Assembly: GCF_014926405.1 (NCBI RefSeq)
Contig: NZ_JACXXJ020000005.1
Location: forward strand, 2,795,001-2,859,000
DNA from: Agrobacterium vitis
GTDB lineage: Bacteria; Pseudomonadota; Alphaproteobacteria; Rhizobiales; Rhizobiaceae
DNA: 64,000 bases
Direction: 5' to 3'
In this document: in pieces, positions 36,211 through 44,964 of the stretch
Layout: every line of letters begins with the position of its first letter
Numbering within the stretch: the first letter of the stretch is position 1
Made by a program: the position numbers and the translations under genes
The notes under the pieces: model-generated
Database searches by the model: none
What the model was told of the DNA's origin: nothing
What the model saw: only the letters and a program-made list of their open reading frames with translations

Positions 36211-38946
36211 TCAGGATTTCGCCAGAGTGGTTTTCAGATCGTAGAGCGCATCCATCGCTTGCCTTGGCGTCAAGTCATCCAGATTGAGGCTGCGCAATGC
36301 CTCTTCCACCGCCGACACCTGCGCCCCTGTCCCCGTCCGGCTCTCCCGCCTCTGACTGACCTGAAACAGCGGCAGGTCGTCAATCAACTGGCTGGCCGGA
36401 TTTTTGCGATCGGCATCTTCGAGCTGCGACAACACTGCGCGGGCGCGCTCCACCACCATGCCCGGCAGCCCGGCCAGTCGCGCCACCTGGATGCCGTAGG
36501 AGCGGTCAGCGGCACCAGCCCCAACCTCATGCAGGAAAATTACCTCGCCATGCCATTCCTTGACTTTCATAGTGACGTTCGACAGCCGGACAAGCTTTTC
36601 AGACAGCGCCGTCAGCTCGTGAAAATGCGTGGCAAACAACGACCGGCAGCGATTGACCTCATGCAGATGCTCGACAGTCGCCCACGCAATCGACAGGCCG
36701 TCGAATGTCGCCGTACCACGGCCAATCTCATCGAGAATGACCAGAGACCGCTCGCCCGCCTGATTGAGAATGGCCGCCGTTTCCACCATCTCGACCATGA
36801 AGGTCGAACGGCCCCGCGCCAGATCGTCGGAGGCGCCAACGCGGGAAAACAGCCGATCGACAATACCGATATGCGCCGATCCGGCAGGTACGAAAGACCC
36901 CATCTGGGCGAGAATGGCGATCAGCGCATTCTGGCGCAGAAAGGTGGATTTACCGCCCATGTTCGGACCGGTCAGCATCCAGATCGCGCCGTGCTTCTGA
37001 TCGCCTACTGGTGAAAGATCGCAATTATTGGCGATGAAAGGGCTGGCCGCCTGCTTGCGCAAGGCCTGCTCGACCACCGGATGACGCCCGGCGACAATGG
37101 AAAACATCCTGCTGTCATCGACCAGGGGCCTGCAATAGCCCTGCTCCTCGGCCAGCACGGCAAGACCGGCGGCCACATCGATCACTGCCAGCGCGCGCGC
37201 TGCTTTCTTGATGGCCTCGGCCTCGGTCACCACCGCCTGACGCATCCGCTCAAACGCCGCAAGCTCGATTTCCAGCGCCTGTCCCGCCGCATTGGCAATG
37301 CGGCTTTCGAGATCAGCCAGTTCGGTCGTGGTAAAGCGCATGGCATTGGCCATAGACTGGCGATGGATAAAGCGGGCCTTGGCTTCGCCCTCGATCAGCG
37401 GCCCGGCATTGCCGGCGGTGACTTCGATGAAATAGCCCAGCACATTGTTATGCTTGATCTTCAGCGACTTGACGCCGGTTTCTTCGGCATATTGCAATTG
37501 CAGCCCGGCGATCACCCGGCGCGACTGGTCACGCAGCGCCCGCACCTCGTCCAGCCCCTCATCGGCGCCCTCTCTCAAAAACCCGCCATCGCGTTTCAAC
37601 AATGGCAGATCTTCCGCCAGTTGCGAGGCCAGCAGATTTTCGAGCGATGGTGATAGCATTTCGAGATCGATGAGCGCCGAGGCAAGCTCATCCGGCAGGA
37701 CAGCCCCCCGCAGCAACCCAGCCACATCGCCTGATGTGGACAACCCATACCGGATCGCCGCCAGATCTCTTGGCCCGCCTCGGTCCAGCGCCAGCCGCGA
37801 CAGGGCACGTGGCATATCCGGGGCGCGTTTCAAAAGGTCGCGCAGCCGCTCACACAGAAAACCGTCCGTCAACAAATAAGCAACCGCATCCTGCCGCTGC
37901 GCAATTGCCACAACCTCCGTCAAGGGCGACATCAGCCGTTCGGCCATCAGCCGCGCGCCGCCCCCGGTTACGGTTCGGTCAATGGTGTTGAGCAGGGAAC
38001 CCTGTTTCTGGCCGGAAAGGGTCTTCACCAATTCCAGATTGGCGCGGGTGGCCGCGTCAATAAACAGCGTCGAGGACGAGGATTGCCGCTCAGGCAACCC
38101 AAGCGGCGGACGCTCGGACATCTGGGTTTTTTCCACATAGGCAATCGCCGCCGAAGCCGCAGCCATTTCTGGCCGTGAAAACCCGCCGAAACCGTCGAGC
38201 GTCTTGACGTTGAAATAGCGCGTGATGCGCCCCTCCGCCGAAGCGCTATCGAACAGCACCGATGGCTGCGGCACGACCACGCGGCCAAGCACATCAAAGG
38301 CCGGCTTCAGGTCCGGGTCCTGCATCAACGTTTCGGCGACGATCACTTCACGCGGATCGATGCGGAAAATATCGGCCAGCAGACGGGTGGGATTGGTTTC
38401 AGCCAGACGGAAGACGCCAGTGGAAATATCGATCCAGGCCAGCGCCAGTTCATCGCCGCTGCCGCGCACCCGTGCCAGCGCCATCAGATAATTGGTCTCC
38501 GACGGCGACAGCAGCTTTTCCTCCGTCAGCGTGCCGGGCGTGACCAGACGCACCACGTCACGCTTGACCACGGATTTGGAGCCGCGCTTCTTTGCCTCAG
38601 CCGGGTCTTCCACCTGTTCGCAAACGGCGACACGGAACCCGAGCGTGATCAGCTTTTGCAGATAATCGTCAGAGGCATGTACAGGGACACCGCACATCGG
38701 AATGTCTTGACCCAGATGCTGCCCGCGCTTGGTCAGGGTAATGCCGAGCGCCCGGGACGCCTCGACGGCGTCCTCGAAAAACAGCTCATAGAAATCGCCC
38801 ATCCGGTAAAACAGCAGCGAACCGGGATTGTTCGCCTTGATTTCAATATACTGTTCCATCATCGGGGTTGCCGTTGCGCGGCTTTCTTGCGACGTCAGGG
38901 CGGCGGTGTTGAGCACATCCGGTTCGGCAGCTTTGTCGATGATCAC
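36211..38946 (-). CDS. mutS: DNA mismatch repair protein MutS
   Basis: MutS recognises mismatches and recruits MutL. The 911-residue protein has the mismatch-reading motif [15 protein letters not shown] near residues 44-58. The ATPase has Walker [19 protein letters not shown], Walker [19 protein letters not shown] and the [11 protein letters not shown] signature. A C-terminal dimerisation helix with [18 protein letters not shown] is present. The N-terminal 25 residues are variable in the family, so the start is probable rather than certain. It lies upstream of glnD on the same strand, with a 168-bp spacer. Confidence 0.97.
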   Translation of the reverse strand: MIIDKAAEPDVLNTAALTSQESRATATPMMEQYIEIKANNPGSLLFYRMGDFYELFFEDAVEASRALGITLTKRGQHLGQDIPMCGVPVHASDDYLQKLITLGFRVAVCEQVEDPAEAKKRGSKSVVKRDVVRLVTPGTLTEEKLLSPSETNYLMALARVRGSGDELALAWIDISTGVFRLAETNPTRLLADIFRIDPREVIVAETLMQDPDLKPAFDVLGRVVVPQPSVLFDSASAEGRITRYFNVKTLDGFGGFSRPEMAAASAAIAYVEKTQMSERPPLGLPERQSSSSTLFIDAATRANLELVKTLSGQKQGSLLNTIDRTVTGGGARLMAERLMSPLTEVVAIAQRQDAVAYLLTDGFLCERLRDLLKRAPDMPRALSRLALDRGGPRDLAAIRYGLSTSGDVAGLLRGAVLPDELASALIDLEMLSPSLENLLASQLAEDLPLLKRDGGFLREGADEGLDEVRALRDQSRRVIAGLQLQYAEETGVKSLKIKHNNVLGYFIEVTAGNAGPLIEGEAKARFIHRQSMANAMRFTTTELADLESRIANAAGQALEIELAAFERMRQAVVTEAEAIKKAARALAVIDVAAGLAVLAEEQGYCRPLVDDSRMFSIVAGRHPVVEQALRKQAASPFIANNCDLSPVGDQKHGAIWMLTGPNMGGKSTFLRQNALIAILAQMGSFVPAGSAHIGIVDRLFSRVGASDDLARGRSTFMVEMVETAAILNQAGERSLVILDEIGRGTATFDGLSIAWATVEHLHEVNRCRSLFATHFHELTALSEKLVRLSNVTMKVKEWHGEVIFLHEVGAGAADRSYGIQVARLAGLPGMVVERARAVLSQLEDADRKNPASQLIDDLPLFQVSQRRESRTGTGAQVSAVEEALRSLNLDDLTPRQAMDALYDLKTTLAKS

Positions 38947-39084
38947 AGGTTCACGCTTTGCAAAATTGAGGGTATCGGGACACGACCGCGTCCAGACGAC
39001 ATCTAACGATGTTCAAGCCACAATGACAACCGATGCAGCGGCAAGCCACCCGCCTGCCCACAAAAAGCTGCGGTCGCACAAAGA

Positions 39085-40059
39085 TCAACCGCACTCGCCT
39101 TTCAGAAATGGGCCTTTCAGAAATGGGCTTTCCAGAAAAGGGCCGCCTAGAAAAGGAATTGCCTTGGCGAGACGGGTCATATCCTCGTGAAGCTCACCGC
39201 GCAGCCACCGCTTGAAGGCATCGACCTTGTCATTGCGGCGCGCGCCTTCTGGGCTGACGAAATAATGGGCAAGCCCTGTCGGCACTGCCGGCCCGAAGGG
39301 CGCCACCAACTGCCCCTGCTGTAATTGCTGGGAAGCAATCGTCTGCCAGGCCAGCAAGATGCCTTGCCCAGCCAGTGCAGCGTCCAGGCATAGAGAGGCT
39401 TCGCTAAAGACGTGCCGTGTGCGGACCGATCGCCCGGGAAGCCCTGCAGCGGCCAGCCATACATCCCAACTGAACATCGCCCGGCCATCTTCAACAATCG
39501 GCAAGTCCAGGAGATCGGCTGGTGATTGCAGACGCTTTGCCATGGCAGGTGTGCAGACCGGAAAAACCTTCTGCTCCAGCAGCAACTCGGCCCGTACACC
39601 GGGCCAGTCACCACGCCCGACCCGAATACACAGATCGACATCGGAGCTTGATGGATCGATTAACCGGTCGCTTGCCTCCATTCTAAGACGGATCGTCGGA
39701 AACCGTTCTGAAAACGCACCAATGCGATGCACCAACCAGCGTGCAGCAAAGACCGGCGCCACCGAAATCGTTAAAACCGTATCATCGCTCTTCAGCGCAA
39801 GCGCCACTGCCCCCGACAAATGCCGAAAGCCCGCACTCAAACGGTCAAGCACCGGCTCAGCCACATCTGTCGGCACCATGCCGCGGCTGGTTCGCTCGAA
39901 TAATTGCAATTGCAACTGCTGCTCAGCCTTGATGACCTGCTGGCTGATGGCACCGATCGAAACGCCAAGTTCGCTGGCAGCCGCTTGCAGAGAGCCTAGC
40001 CGCCCGACAGCCTCCACGGCCCGCAATCCATTGAGATGCACCAAATTGAGTTTGCTCAT
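39085..40059 (-). CDS. LysR-family regulator (GcvA-like) with repeat-encoded C-terminal tail
   Basis: The 324-residue protein has an N-terminal winged HTH (LNGLRAVEAVGRLGSLQAAA; GAISQQVIKAEQQLQLQLFE) and a LysR substrate domain including TISVAPVFAARWLVHRIG. It belongs with GcvA-like regulators by the LRAVEAVGRLGSLQAAA-type helix. Normal similarity stops near residue 300. The last 23 residues are four PFLxx repeats plus ECG, encoded by a 15-bp tandem repeat. A small gene diverges from it across 99 bp, the usual LysR layout, so that gene is the likely target. Confidence 0.88.
   Translation of the reverse strand: MSKLNLVHLNGLRAVEAVGRLGSLQAAASELGVSIGAISQQVIKAEQQLQLQLFERTSRGMVPTDVAEPVLDRLSAGFRHLSGAVALALKSDDTVLTISVAPVFAARWLVHRIGAFSERFPTIRLRMEASDRLIDPSSSDVDLCIRVGRGDWPGVRAELLLEQKVFPVCTPAMAKRLQSPADLLDLPIVEDGRAMFSWDVWLAAAGLPGRSVRTRHVFSEASLCLDAALAGQGILLAWQTIASQQLQQGQLVAPFGPAVPTGLAHYFVSPEGARRNDKVDAFKRWLRGELHEDMTRLAKAIPFLGGPFLESPFLKGPFLKGECG
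39098..39157. repeat. 15-bp tandem repeat (4 units) at the 3' end of the LysR gene
   Basis: Units: CCTTTCAGAAATGGG (39098-39112), the same again (39113-39127), CTTTCCAGAAAAGGG (39128-39142) and CCGCCTAGAAAAGGA (39143-39157). The 15-bp period keeps the reading frame and encodes PFLKG-like repeats on the minus strand. Confidence 0.85.
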
Positions 40060-40158
40060 CCAGGAAATCTATAGGCACCGCCCAAAAATCTCAATTGCCG
40101 ATAGCAGAGAACTCTCTAGCCTTTGAAGGCCTGATACAGCACGGCAAAGGATGTAACC

Positions 40159-40401
40159 ATGAAGATTATCTGGAGATTTTTCTCAAGGTCAGGATCTTCG
40201 GATGCCTGCAATTACGCCGCGAGCAAAGATCCACTTCTGCATCCAGATTTGGTGGGTCTATCGCAACGGCAATTGGCCGACCTCGTCATCCCGCCCGAGC
40301 AACCAATGGAAATGCAAAACGATGAACCGCTGGCAAAATCTGCAGCGTCCTGCGTTTCAGCAAACAGACACCTTCGACAGAAGGTGCCAGTTTCAACCTG
40401 A
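40159..40401 (+). CDS. small hypothetical protein divergent from the LysR gene
   Basis: An 80-codon frame starts at an ATG with AAAGGA about 7 nt upstream. The product begins MKIIWRFFSRSGSSDACNY and contains a central HPDLVGLSQRQLADLVIPPE. That segment is vaguely like the short LSxRxLADIG motif of DUF1127 proteins, which are often beside rhizobial regulators. The resemblance is too weak for a family call. Divergent placement across a 99-bp spacer from a LysR-type regulator supports a real regulated gene. No signal peptide or membrane span is convincing. Confidence 0.5.
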   Translation: MKIIWRFFSRSGSSDACNYAASKDPLLHPDLVGLSQRQLADLVIPPEQPMEMQNDEPLAKSAASCVSANRHLRQKVPVST

Positions 40402-40445
40402 ACCGGACAGTTCCCAGCTTTCTTTACTGAAAGCGATCTTTTCGA

Positions 40446-40466
40446 GAAAGCCGGGCTTCGGCTTTC
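40446..40466. terminator. hairpin between the small gene and olsB (convergent)
   Basis: GAAAGCCG and CGGCTTTC form an 8-bp stem around GGCTT between the two convergent genes. No clear T-tract follows on either side. Confidence 0.4.
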
Positions 40467-40476
40467 CTGATATAGC

Positions 40477-41352
40477 CTAGCTCGCAAACCGCCCGGCATC
40501 GGCACCGTAATAATTCACGTAGCGATCGGAAATGCTGGTAATTGGCAGGACGATTAGCACATCGGTGGTGTTGAAGGCATGGTCGACCACGGCACCGGTA
40601 CCGATCATCGCGCCGAGACGCAGATAACCCTTGACCAGCGGCGGCATGGCGGACAGCGCCTTGCGGGCATTGACGATTTCGGATGGCATCAAGTCCATGG
40701 GGCAGAACAGTTCCGGGCGGGCACGAACCGCCCATTCGCCGCGGGCTTCGGCATTCTGCGCCAGAAAGGACAGAGCCAGCGCATGCTGTTCCGGCTGCAC
40801 GCCTGGAAAAGAGGCGCAGCCGATCATGGCGCTCATATTGTGGCGCAGCGCGTAGGCCCAGTTTCCCTGCCAGAGCAATTCTACCGTCCGCTTGGTGCGA
40901 TAATTCGGCAGGACACAGGAACGGCCAAGCTCCATGAAGCGCTTGTCGGGATGTCGGGCGATGAGATCGTCCAGCGCAAATTCCGAGGCGGAATAGAAGC
41001 CGAAATTGGCCAGCGCCACTTCATGACGCAGCAGCCGATAGGTGCCGACGATCTGATCTTCCGGATCACCCTCAATGGCGTGGTCTAGAACCAGAAGATG
41101 ATCGCAGATTTCATCGAACGCATCGATATCGCGCTTCTGCCGCATGGCATCGGGCGGCAGCATGGCATTCATCTCTTCGACGAATACCCGGTAGCGCACC
41201 GCCTGGGCCGCATCGATCTCACGTGCATTGCGGGCGAGCCTGGTTTCCAGCGTACCGATCCGGCCCAGGACATCGCCAGCAGGGCCGGACACTGCACCGG
41301 AGGAACGCTCCGTTTCAGGTGTGACTGCACGATCAAGGAGTTCGACTGTCAT
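40477..41352 (-). CDS. olsB: L-ornithine N(alpha)-acyltransferase (ornithine lipid synthesis)
   Basis: OlsB attaches a 3-hydroxy fatty acid to ornithine, giving lyso-ornithine lipid, the phosphorus-free membrane lipid precursor made by rhizobia. The 291-residue protein has the GNAT-like hemolysin/OlsB fold. Diagnostic segments are AVRYRVFVEEMNAMLPPDA, RFMELGRSCVLPNYRTKRTV and a C-terminal GAMIGTGAVVDHAFNTTDVL. The acylating partner OlsA is not in the window. A candidate Pho box lies about 45-66 bp upstream, matching the phosphate-starvation role known for S. meliloti olsB. Confidence 0.93.
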   Translation of the reverse strand: MTVELLDRAVTPETERSSGAVSGPAGDVLGRIGTLETRLARNAREIDAAQAVRYRVFVEEMNAMLPPDAMRQKRDIDAFDEICDHLLVLDHAIEGDPEDQIVGTYRLLRHEVALANFGFYSASEFALDDLIARHPDKRFMELGRSCVLPNYRTKRTVELLWQGNWAYALRHNMSAMIGCASFPGVQPEQHALALSFLAQNAEARGEWAVRARPELFCPMDLMPSEIVNARKALSAMPPLVKGYLRLGAMIGTGAVVDHAFNTTDVLIVLPITSISDRYVNYYGADAGRFAS

Positions 41353-41396
41353 GGCGGTTCATCCGGCTCTGTTCAAACAAGACCTGTTAAACACGG

Positions 41397-41418
41397 ATAT
41401 GCGACAAGATGTTGACAC
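41397..41418 (-). promoter_or_regulatory. candidate Pho box upstream of olsB
   Basis: On the minus strand, GTGTCAA (41412-41418) and TTGTCGC (41401-41407) are direct repeats 11 bp apart. This matches the PhoB pattern CTGTCAT-N4-CTGTCAT at 5 of 7 and 4 of 7 positions. Confidence 0.45.
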
Positions 41419-41505
41419 AGGATACGCTGATTTCGATTTTTACGGCGGTTTTTCCCGTAAAATCAATGGATACTCCAAGATAATAATAGGAAATTTTCTC
41501 GGAAT

Positions 41506-43140
41506 CTAGCCGTACAGTCTTGTACGATGTGTTTTCATCAGCGAGGCAATTTCATTCAGCAGGCGCTCGGGATTGACAGGCTTCTGCAAGACCAGATCCG
41601 CGCCGCTGGTCAGCGCCTCGGCCCGGGCGGCATCCCTGAGATCGCCGGTCAAGACCAGGATGGGGCAGCGCGGGCGGCGTTTCAATTGTTCGATCATCCG
41701 CACGTAGCGCAGAACTGAGCTGCCATCACCGCCAGGCATGCCGAGATCGGTAATGATAAGATCCAGTTTTACCGCCTCTTCCAAAGCCACTTCACGGCGT
41801 AGGGCATCGAAATCATTGACCACGCCAACCATATGACCGGCTTTCTGCAAGACGGCCCGCAACAGGGTTGCATTGACGAAATCGTCCTCTCCGACCAGAA
41901 CATTGAGCACCTCGGGGACCTGTTTGCCCGGCTCCATGCCTTCTCCCGAAAGCAAGACACCTGCATGGGAGACATCGGTATCCTGTACATCGACATGGGC
42001 CGCATCCACACCACTCATCAGCCCCCGCAGCACATCGCTCAAGGTTTGCTCACGCAGCGGACGGATCAGCCAGGCATCGAAACCGGTCAGCGGCCGCACA
42101 GGCCGCTCTTCCGGATTGACCAGATAGATGCGCCGAATTTTTCCCAAACCGGACAGCCGTCTGGCGAGATTGGCATCGTAATCGGAAATGCAGCGATGAT
42201 CGACGATCAGATCCGTCAGGTGAGCATCCTGCCTCTCGACCTGATCCAAAAGGTCAAGCGCCTCTTCGGTTTTCTTTGCCCAATGGCAAAACCCGCCAAG
42301 CGTACGAATGGTCATGGACGCGCCTTCAGCCGCCGGACCGTCGGGCGCCAGCAGCAGAACGCTGGACCCTGACAGCAGCGACTGCCGCTGGGAAACGGTC
42401 CGATCCTGCGCAATCGCCTTGGTTGGCAAGCGGATCTCGAAGGACGTTCCCCGTCCGCGCACGGTTTCAATAATCGACAGAGAACCGCCGAGCGCCATCA
42501 TCAACCGCTGGGAAATGAACAGGCCGAGGCCCGTGCCACCACTGCGCTGCACCGGGTCTCCGCCTTGCGAAAACTCGACGAACAGCCGAGTGCGTTCCTC
42601 TTCCGTCATGCCAGGACCAGTGTCGCGGACCCGCACCACCAATTCGTCGCCAATGCAGCTGGCCGACACCAGCACACCACCCTCGACGGTGAATTTCACC
42701 GCATTGCCGATGACATTGAACAAAACCTGCCGCAGCCGAGCGACATCGATATCGACTTCCTCGGGAACCCCGGACTGTGTCGTCGCGGCGATCTCGATAC
42801 CCTTGGCATGGGCGCGTGGCGACAACATCTCGACCACGCCTTCAATCAGACGCCTCGGCGACACACGTTGATTGTGAAGTTCGAAATGGCCAGTTTCAAG
42901 CGTCGTATAATCAAGAAGGTCGGCAATCAATTGTTGCAGGGATTCGCCCGCTTGCACGATGCCGGACAGATAGTTGCGCTGCTCTGGAGACAGATCGGTC
43001 CGGCCCAGCAAATGACTCATGCCGAGAATGCCGTTCAGCGGCGTGCGCATTTCATGACTGACAGTGGCAAGCAGACGGGTGCGAACGAGTTCCGCACTCG
43101 CGATGGATGGGAGGACAGGGCTCTGCGTCTTCGATAGCAT
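41506..43140 (-). CDS. hybrid sensor histidine kinase / response regulator without an input domain
   Basis: The 544-residue protein begins almost directly with the phospho-acceptor domain (ATVSHEMRTPLNGILGMSHL, His near residue 30). A HATPase domain follows (FNVIGNAVKF; VRDTGPGMTEEE; GGTGLGLFISQRLMMALG). Next is a degenerate receiver-like segment (about 250-380) that lacks the acidic pocket. A full receiver ends the protein, with VGEDDFVNATLL, phospho-Asp in LIITDLGMPGGDG and the Lys in LVLQKPVNPERL. No membrane span or PAS domain is seen, so it is cytosolic and its signal must come through a partner. It lies upstream of olsB on the same strand. Confidence 0.9.
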   Translation of the reverse strand: MLSKTQSPVLPSIASAELVRTRLLATVSHEMRTPLNGILGMSHLLGRTDLSPEQRNYLSGIVQAGESLQQLIADLLDYTTLETGHFELHNQRVSPRRLIEGVVEMLSPRAHAKGIEIAATTQSGVPEEVDIDVARLRQVLFNVIGNAVKFTVEGGVLVSASCIGDELVVRVRDTGPGMTEEERTRLFVEFSQGGDPVQRSGGTGLGLFISQRLMMALGGSLSIIETVRGRGTSFEIRLPTKAIAQDRTVSQRQSLLSGSSVLLLAPDGPAAEGASMTIRTLGGFCHWAKKTEEALDLLDQVERQDAHLTDLIVDHRCISDYDANLARRLSGLGKIRRIYLVNPEERPVRPLTGFDAWLIRPLREQTLSDVLRGLMSGVDAAHVDVQDTDVSHAGVLLSGEGMEPGKQVPEVLNVLVGEDDFVNATLLRAVLQKAGHMVGVVNDFDALRREVALEEAVKLDLIITDLGMPGGDGSSVLRYVRMIEQLKRRPRCPILVLTGDLRDAARAEALTSGADLVLQKPVNPERLLNEIASLMKTHRTRLYG

Positions 43141-43567
43141 CTGCGCCTACTCCGGCAACTGTCCGGCAAAGCCTTTCGGAAGAGGAGGATGAAACCCACC
43201 TTAGTTCGGTGTTTTTTCCATCGTCCGGTATCCGGCGCGCCCACCAAGATCACGACATTTATCTGGCCACACCACCAGGTCCCTGCAAGAAACGTCAGGT
43301 ACGCTATGGTGCTTCAAATCCGCTGCATAACTCTCTCATTAAACCAAGGCCGATTTGATGAATTATGCAGTAGCAAAGCCCCGTCAATGTTTTGTTACGA
43401 CCGGCACACCACGTTCAATCTCGGTAAACCGACCCTCAATGCTGCGTGAAAAAACCGCTTGGGGCGAGCGGCTCACGGCATGAAGCAATTCTGTTCCATG
43501 CCATGCTACACCTTTTGGGGAAAATTTCCATCACTAGTTCGACGTGGCCGAGCGGGAAATTTCGCCT
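43141..43567. other. 427-bp spacer between the hybrid kinase and lspA
   Basis: No supported gene. It holds a member of the ATAATTC palindromic repeat (43323-43370) and two short hairpins, CCGCT...AGCGG (43455-43471) and GGCATG...CATGCC (43477-43502). The kinase promoter is presumably near its left end. Confidence 0.6.
43323..43370. repeat. palindromic intergenic repeat, ATAATTC family
   Basis: CTGCATAA (43323-43330) and TTATGCAG (43363-43370) are inverted ends. Read from the right, CTGCATAATTCATCAAATCGG matches the arm of the element at 46305 (CATAATTCCT...ATCGG). Confidence 0.6.
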
Positions 43568-44059
43568 CTACCCTTTTGAGCGGCGCAGAACCAGCAGTTC
43601 TTCCAGCAGGATGAAGCCCGCCCCTATTGTAATCAAGCTATCGGCCAGGTTGAAGACCGCAAACGACCATGTCTCGGTATGAAACAAGATATAGTCCACC
43701 ACATAGCCATAGGTGAAGCGGTCGATGATATTACCGAAAGCGCCGGCAATGATCAGGCAATAGCCCAGATGCGCAAACTGGTGATCGCGGCTGGTCTGGC
43801 GCCAGAGCCAGGCGACAAAAGCGACGATGGCAAGCCGCATGACGACGATGACCCAGGCATCGAGATGCGAAAGCATGGAAAAGGCCACGCCGAGATTGTG
43901 GGTGCGAAACAGGCCAAGCATCGGCACAACAGGCACGAGTTCATGCATGGGCAAGCTGACCTCAACCGCATATTTGATCGCCTGGTCCAAAATCAGCAGC
44001 GACAGGATGAACAGGATGGCCGGAACCGGGCGACAAAACAAGGCAGCGGAACGGGTCAT
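43568..44059 (-). CDS. lspA: lipoprotein signal peptidase (signal peptidase II)
   Basis: LspA is a membrane aspartyl protease that removes signal peptides from prolipoproteins; Lnt, also in this window, acts later in the same pathway. The 163-residue protein has four membrane spans. Both catalytic Asp motifs are present: [20 protein letters not shown] and [12 protein letters not shown]. Its ATG overlaps the stop of the upstream RNA methyltransferase gene (ATGA at 44056-44059), so translation is coupled. The start gives a plausible N-terminus with span one at [19 protein letters not shown]. Confidence 0.96.
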   Translation of the reverse strand: MTRSAALFCRPVPAILFILSLLILDQAIKYAVEVSLPMHELVPVVPMLGLFRTHNLGVAFSMLSHLDAWVIVVMRLAIVAFVAWLWRQTSRDHQFAHLGYCLIIAGAFGNIIDRFTYGYVVDYILFHTETWSFAVFNLADSLITIGAGFILLEELLVLRRSKG

Positions 44060-44964
44060 TTGGCCTCGTCGAGGGTGAGAAGATGGCGCCGGGCTTCAAA
44101 CAGCATGACGCCAGTTGCCACAGCCAGATTAAGGGAATCGGCCAATCCGGCCTGAGGGATGCGCGCCAGCATGTCAGCCCGGCTGGCCAATTCCTCCGGC
44201 AGGCCGGATTGCTCATTGCCCATCAGCACCACGACCGGGCGGCGCTTGTAATCCACGGTACGGTAATCCACCGCGCCAGCCAGATGGGTGGCGACGACGC
44301 TGACGCCAGCCTTGGTCTTCCAGCCGAGAAAATCAGCAACGGTGGTCTTGACCAGCGGCAGCGCGAAAATCGACCCCATCGTAGCACGCACCGTCTCCAT
44401 GGCGAAAGGATCGGTGCTGTCACCAATCAGCATGACACCAGAGGCACCCGCTGCATCGGCAGTGCGGATAATCGTGCCGAGATTGCCGGGATCGCGCACC
44501 CGGTCGAGCGCCACCCAGGTTTCCCGCTCCGTCAGGCTGACATCCTTCAGCGCCTTCCAGCGCTGATCGAACACACCCGCCACCATTTGCGGATTGTCTT
44601 TGCGGGTAATGGAGGCCATGACCTTTTCGCTGACCTCCAGCACCATGCCGCCATGGGCAACGGTGCGCGCCGCGATCCGTTCCACCTGCGGCTTGCCCTT
44701 GGCAGCCTTGGAATAGATCAGGTAGCGCAGGCTCCAGCCGAGCTCCACCGCATCGATCACCAGCTTCAGGCCTTCGGCCAGAAACGTCCGCGTCTCGTCG
44801 CGGGTCTTTTTCTGGGAAAGCGCCTTGATATCCTTGACGATCGGATTGGCGAGGCTGGTGACTTCCTTCACCTGCCCAACCTTGCCCTGCACGCCTCTTT
44901 CCGCGGAGCTAGCCGCAAAACCGGAAGCGCCATCCTTGAACCCGTTACTCATTTTGGAACCCAT
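44056..44964 (-). CDS. SpoU/TrmH-family RNA 2'-O-methyltransferase
   Basis: The 302-residue protein has an N-terminal substrate-binding domain ([32 protein letters not shown]). The knotted SPOUT domain carries motif 1 [19 protein letters not shown], motif 2 [19 protein letters not shown] and motif 3 [20 protein letters not shown]. It should methylate a ribose 2'-OH in rRNA or tRNA; the target cannot be read from sequence. Its stop overlaps the lspA start, and its own start lies 16 bp inside the next upstream gene, so three genes are coupled. Confidence 0.92.
   Translation of the reverse strand: MGSKMSNGFKDGASGFAASSAERGVQGKVGQVKEVTSLANPIVKDIKALSQKKTRDETRTFLAEGLKLVIDAVELGWSLRYLIYSKAAKGKPQVERIAARTVAHGGMVLEVSEKVMASITRKDNPQMVAGVFDQRWKALKDVSLTERETWVALDRVRDPGNLGTIIRTADAAGASGVMLIGDSTDPFAMETVRATMGSIFALPLVKTTVADFLGWKTKAGVSVVATHLAGAVDYRTVDYKRRPVVVLMGNEQSGLPEELASRADMLARIPQAGLADSLNLAVATGVMLFEARRHLLTLDEAK

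Noticed and set aside
39098..39157. CRISPR-like array
   Set aside because: The 15-bp units are head-to-tail without spacers and lie in a coding frame; no cas genes are present.
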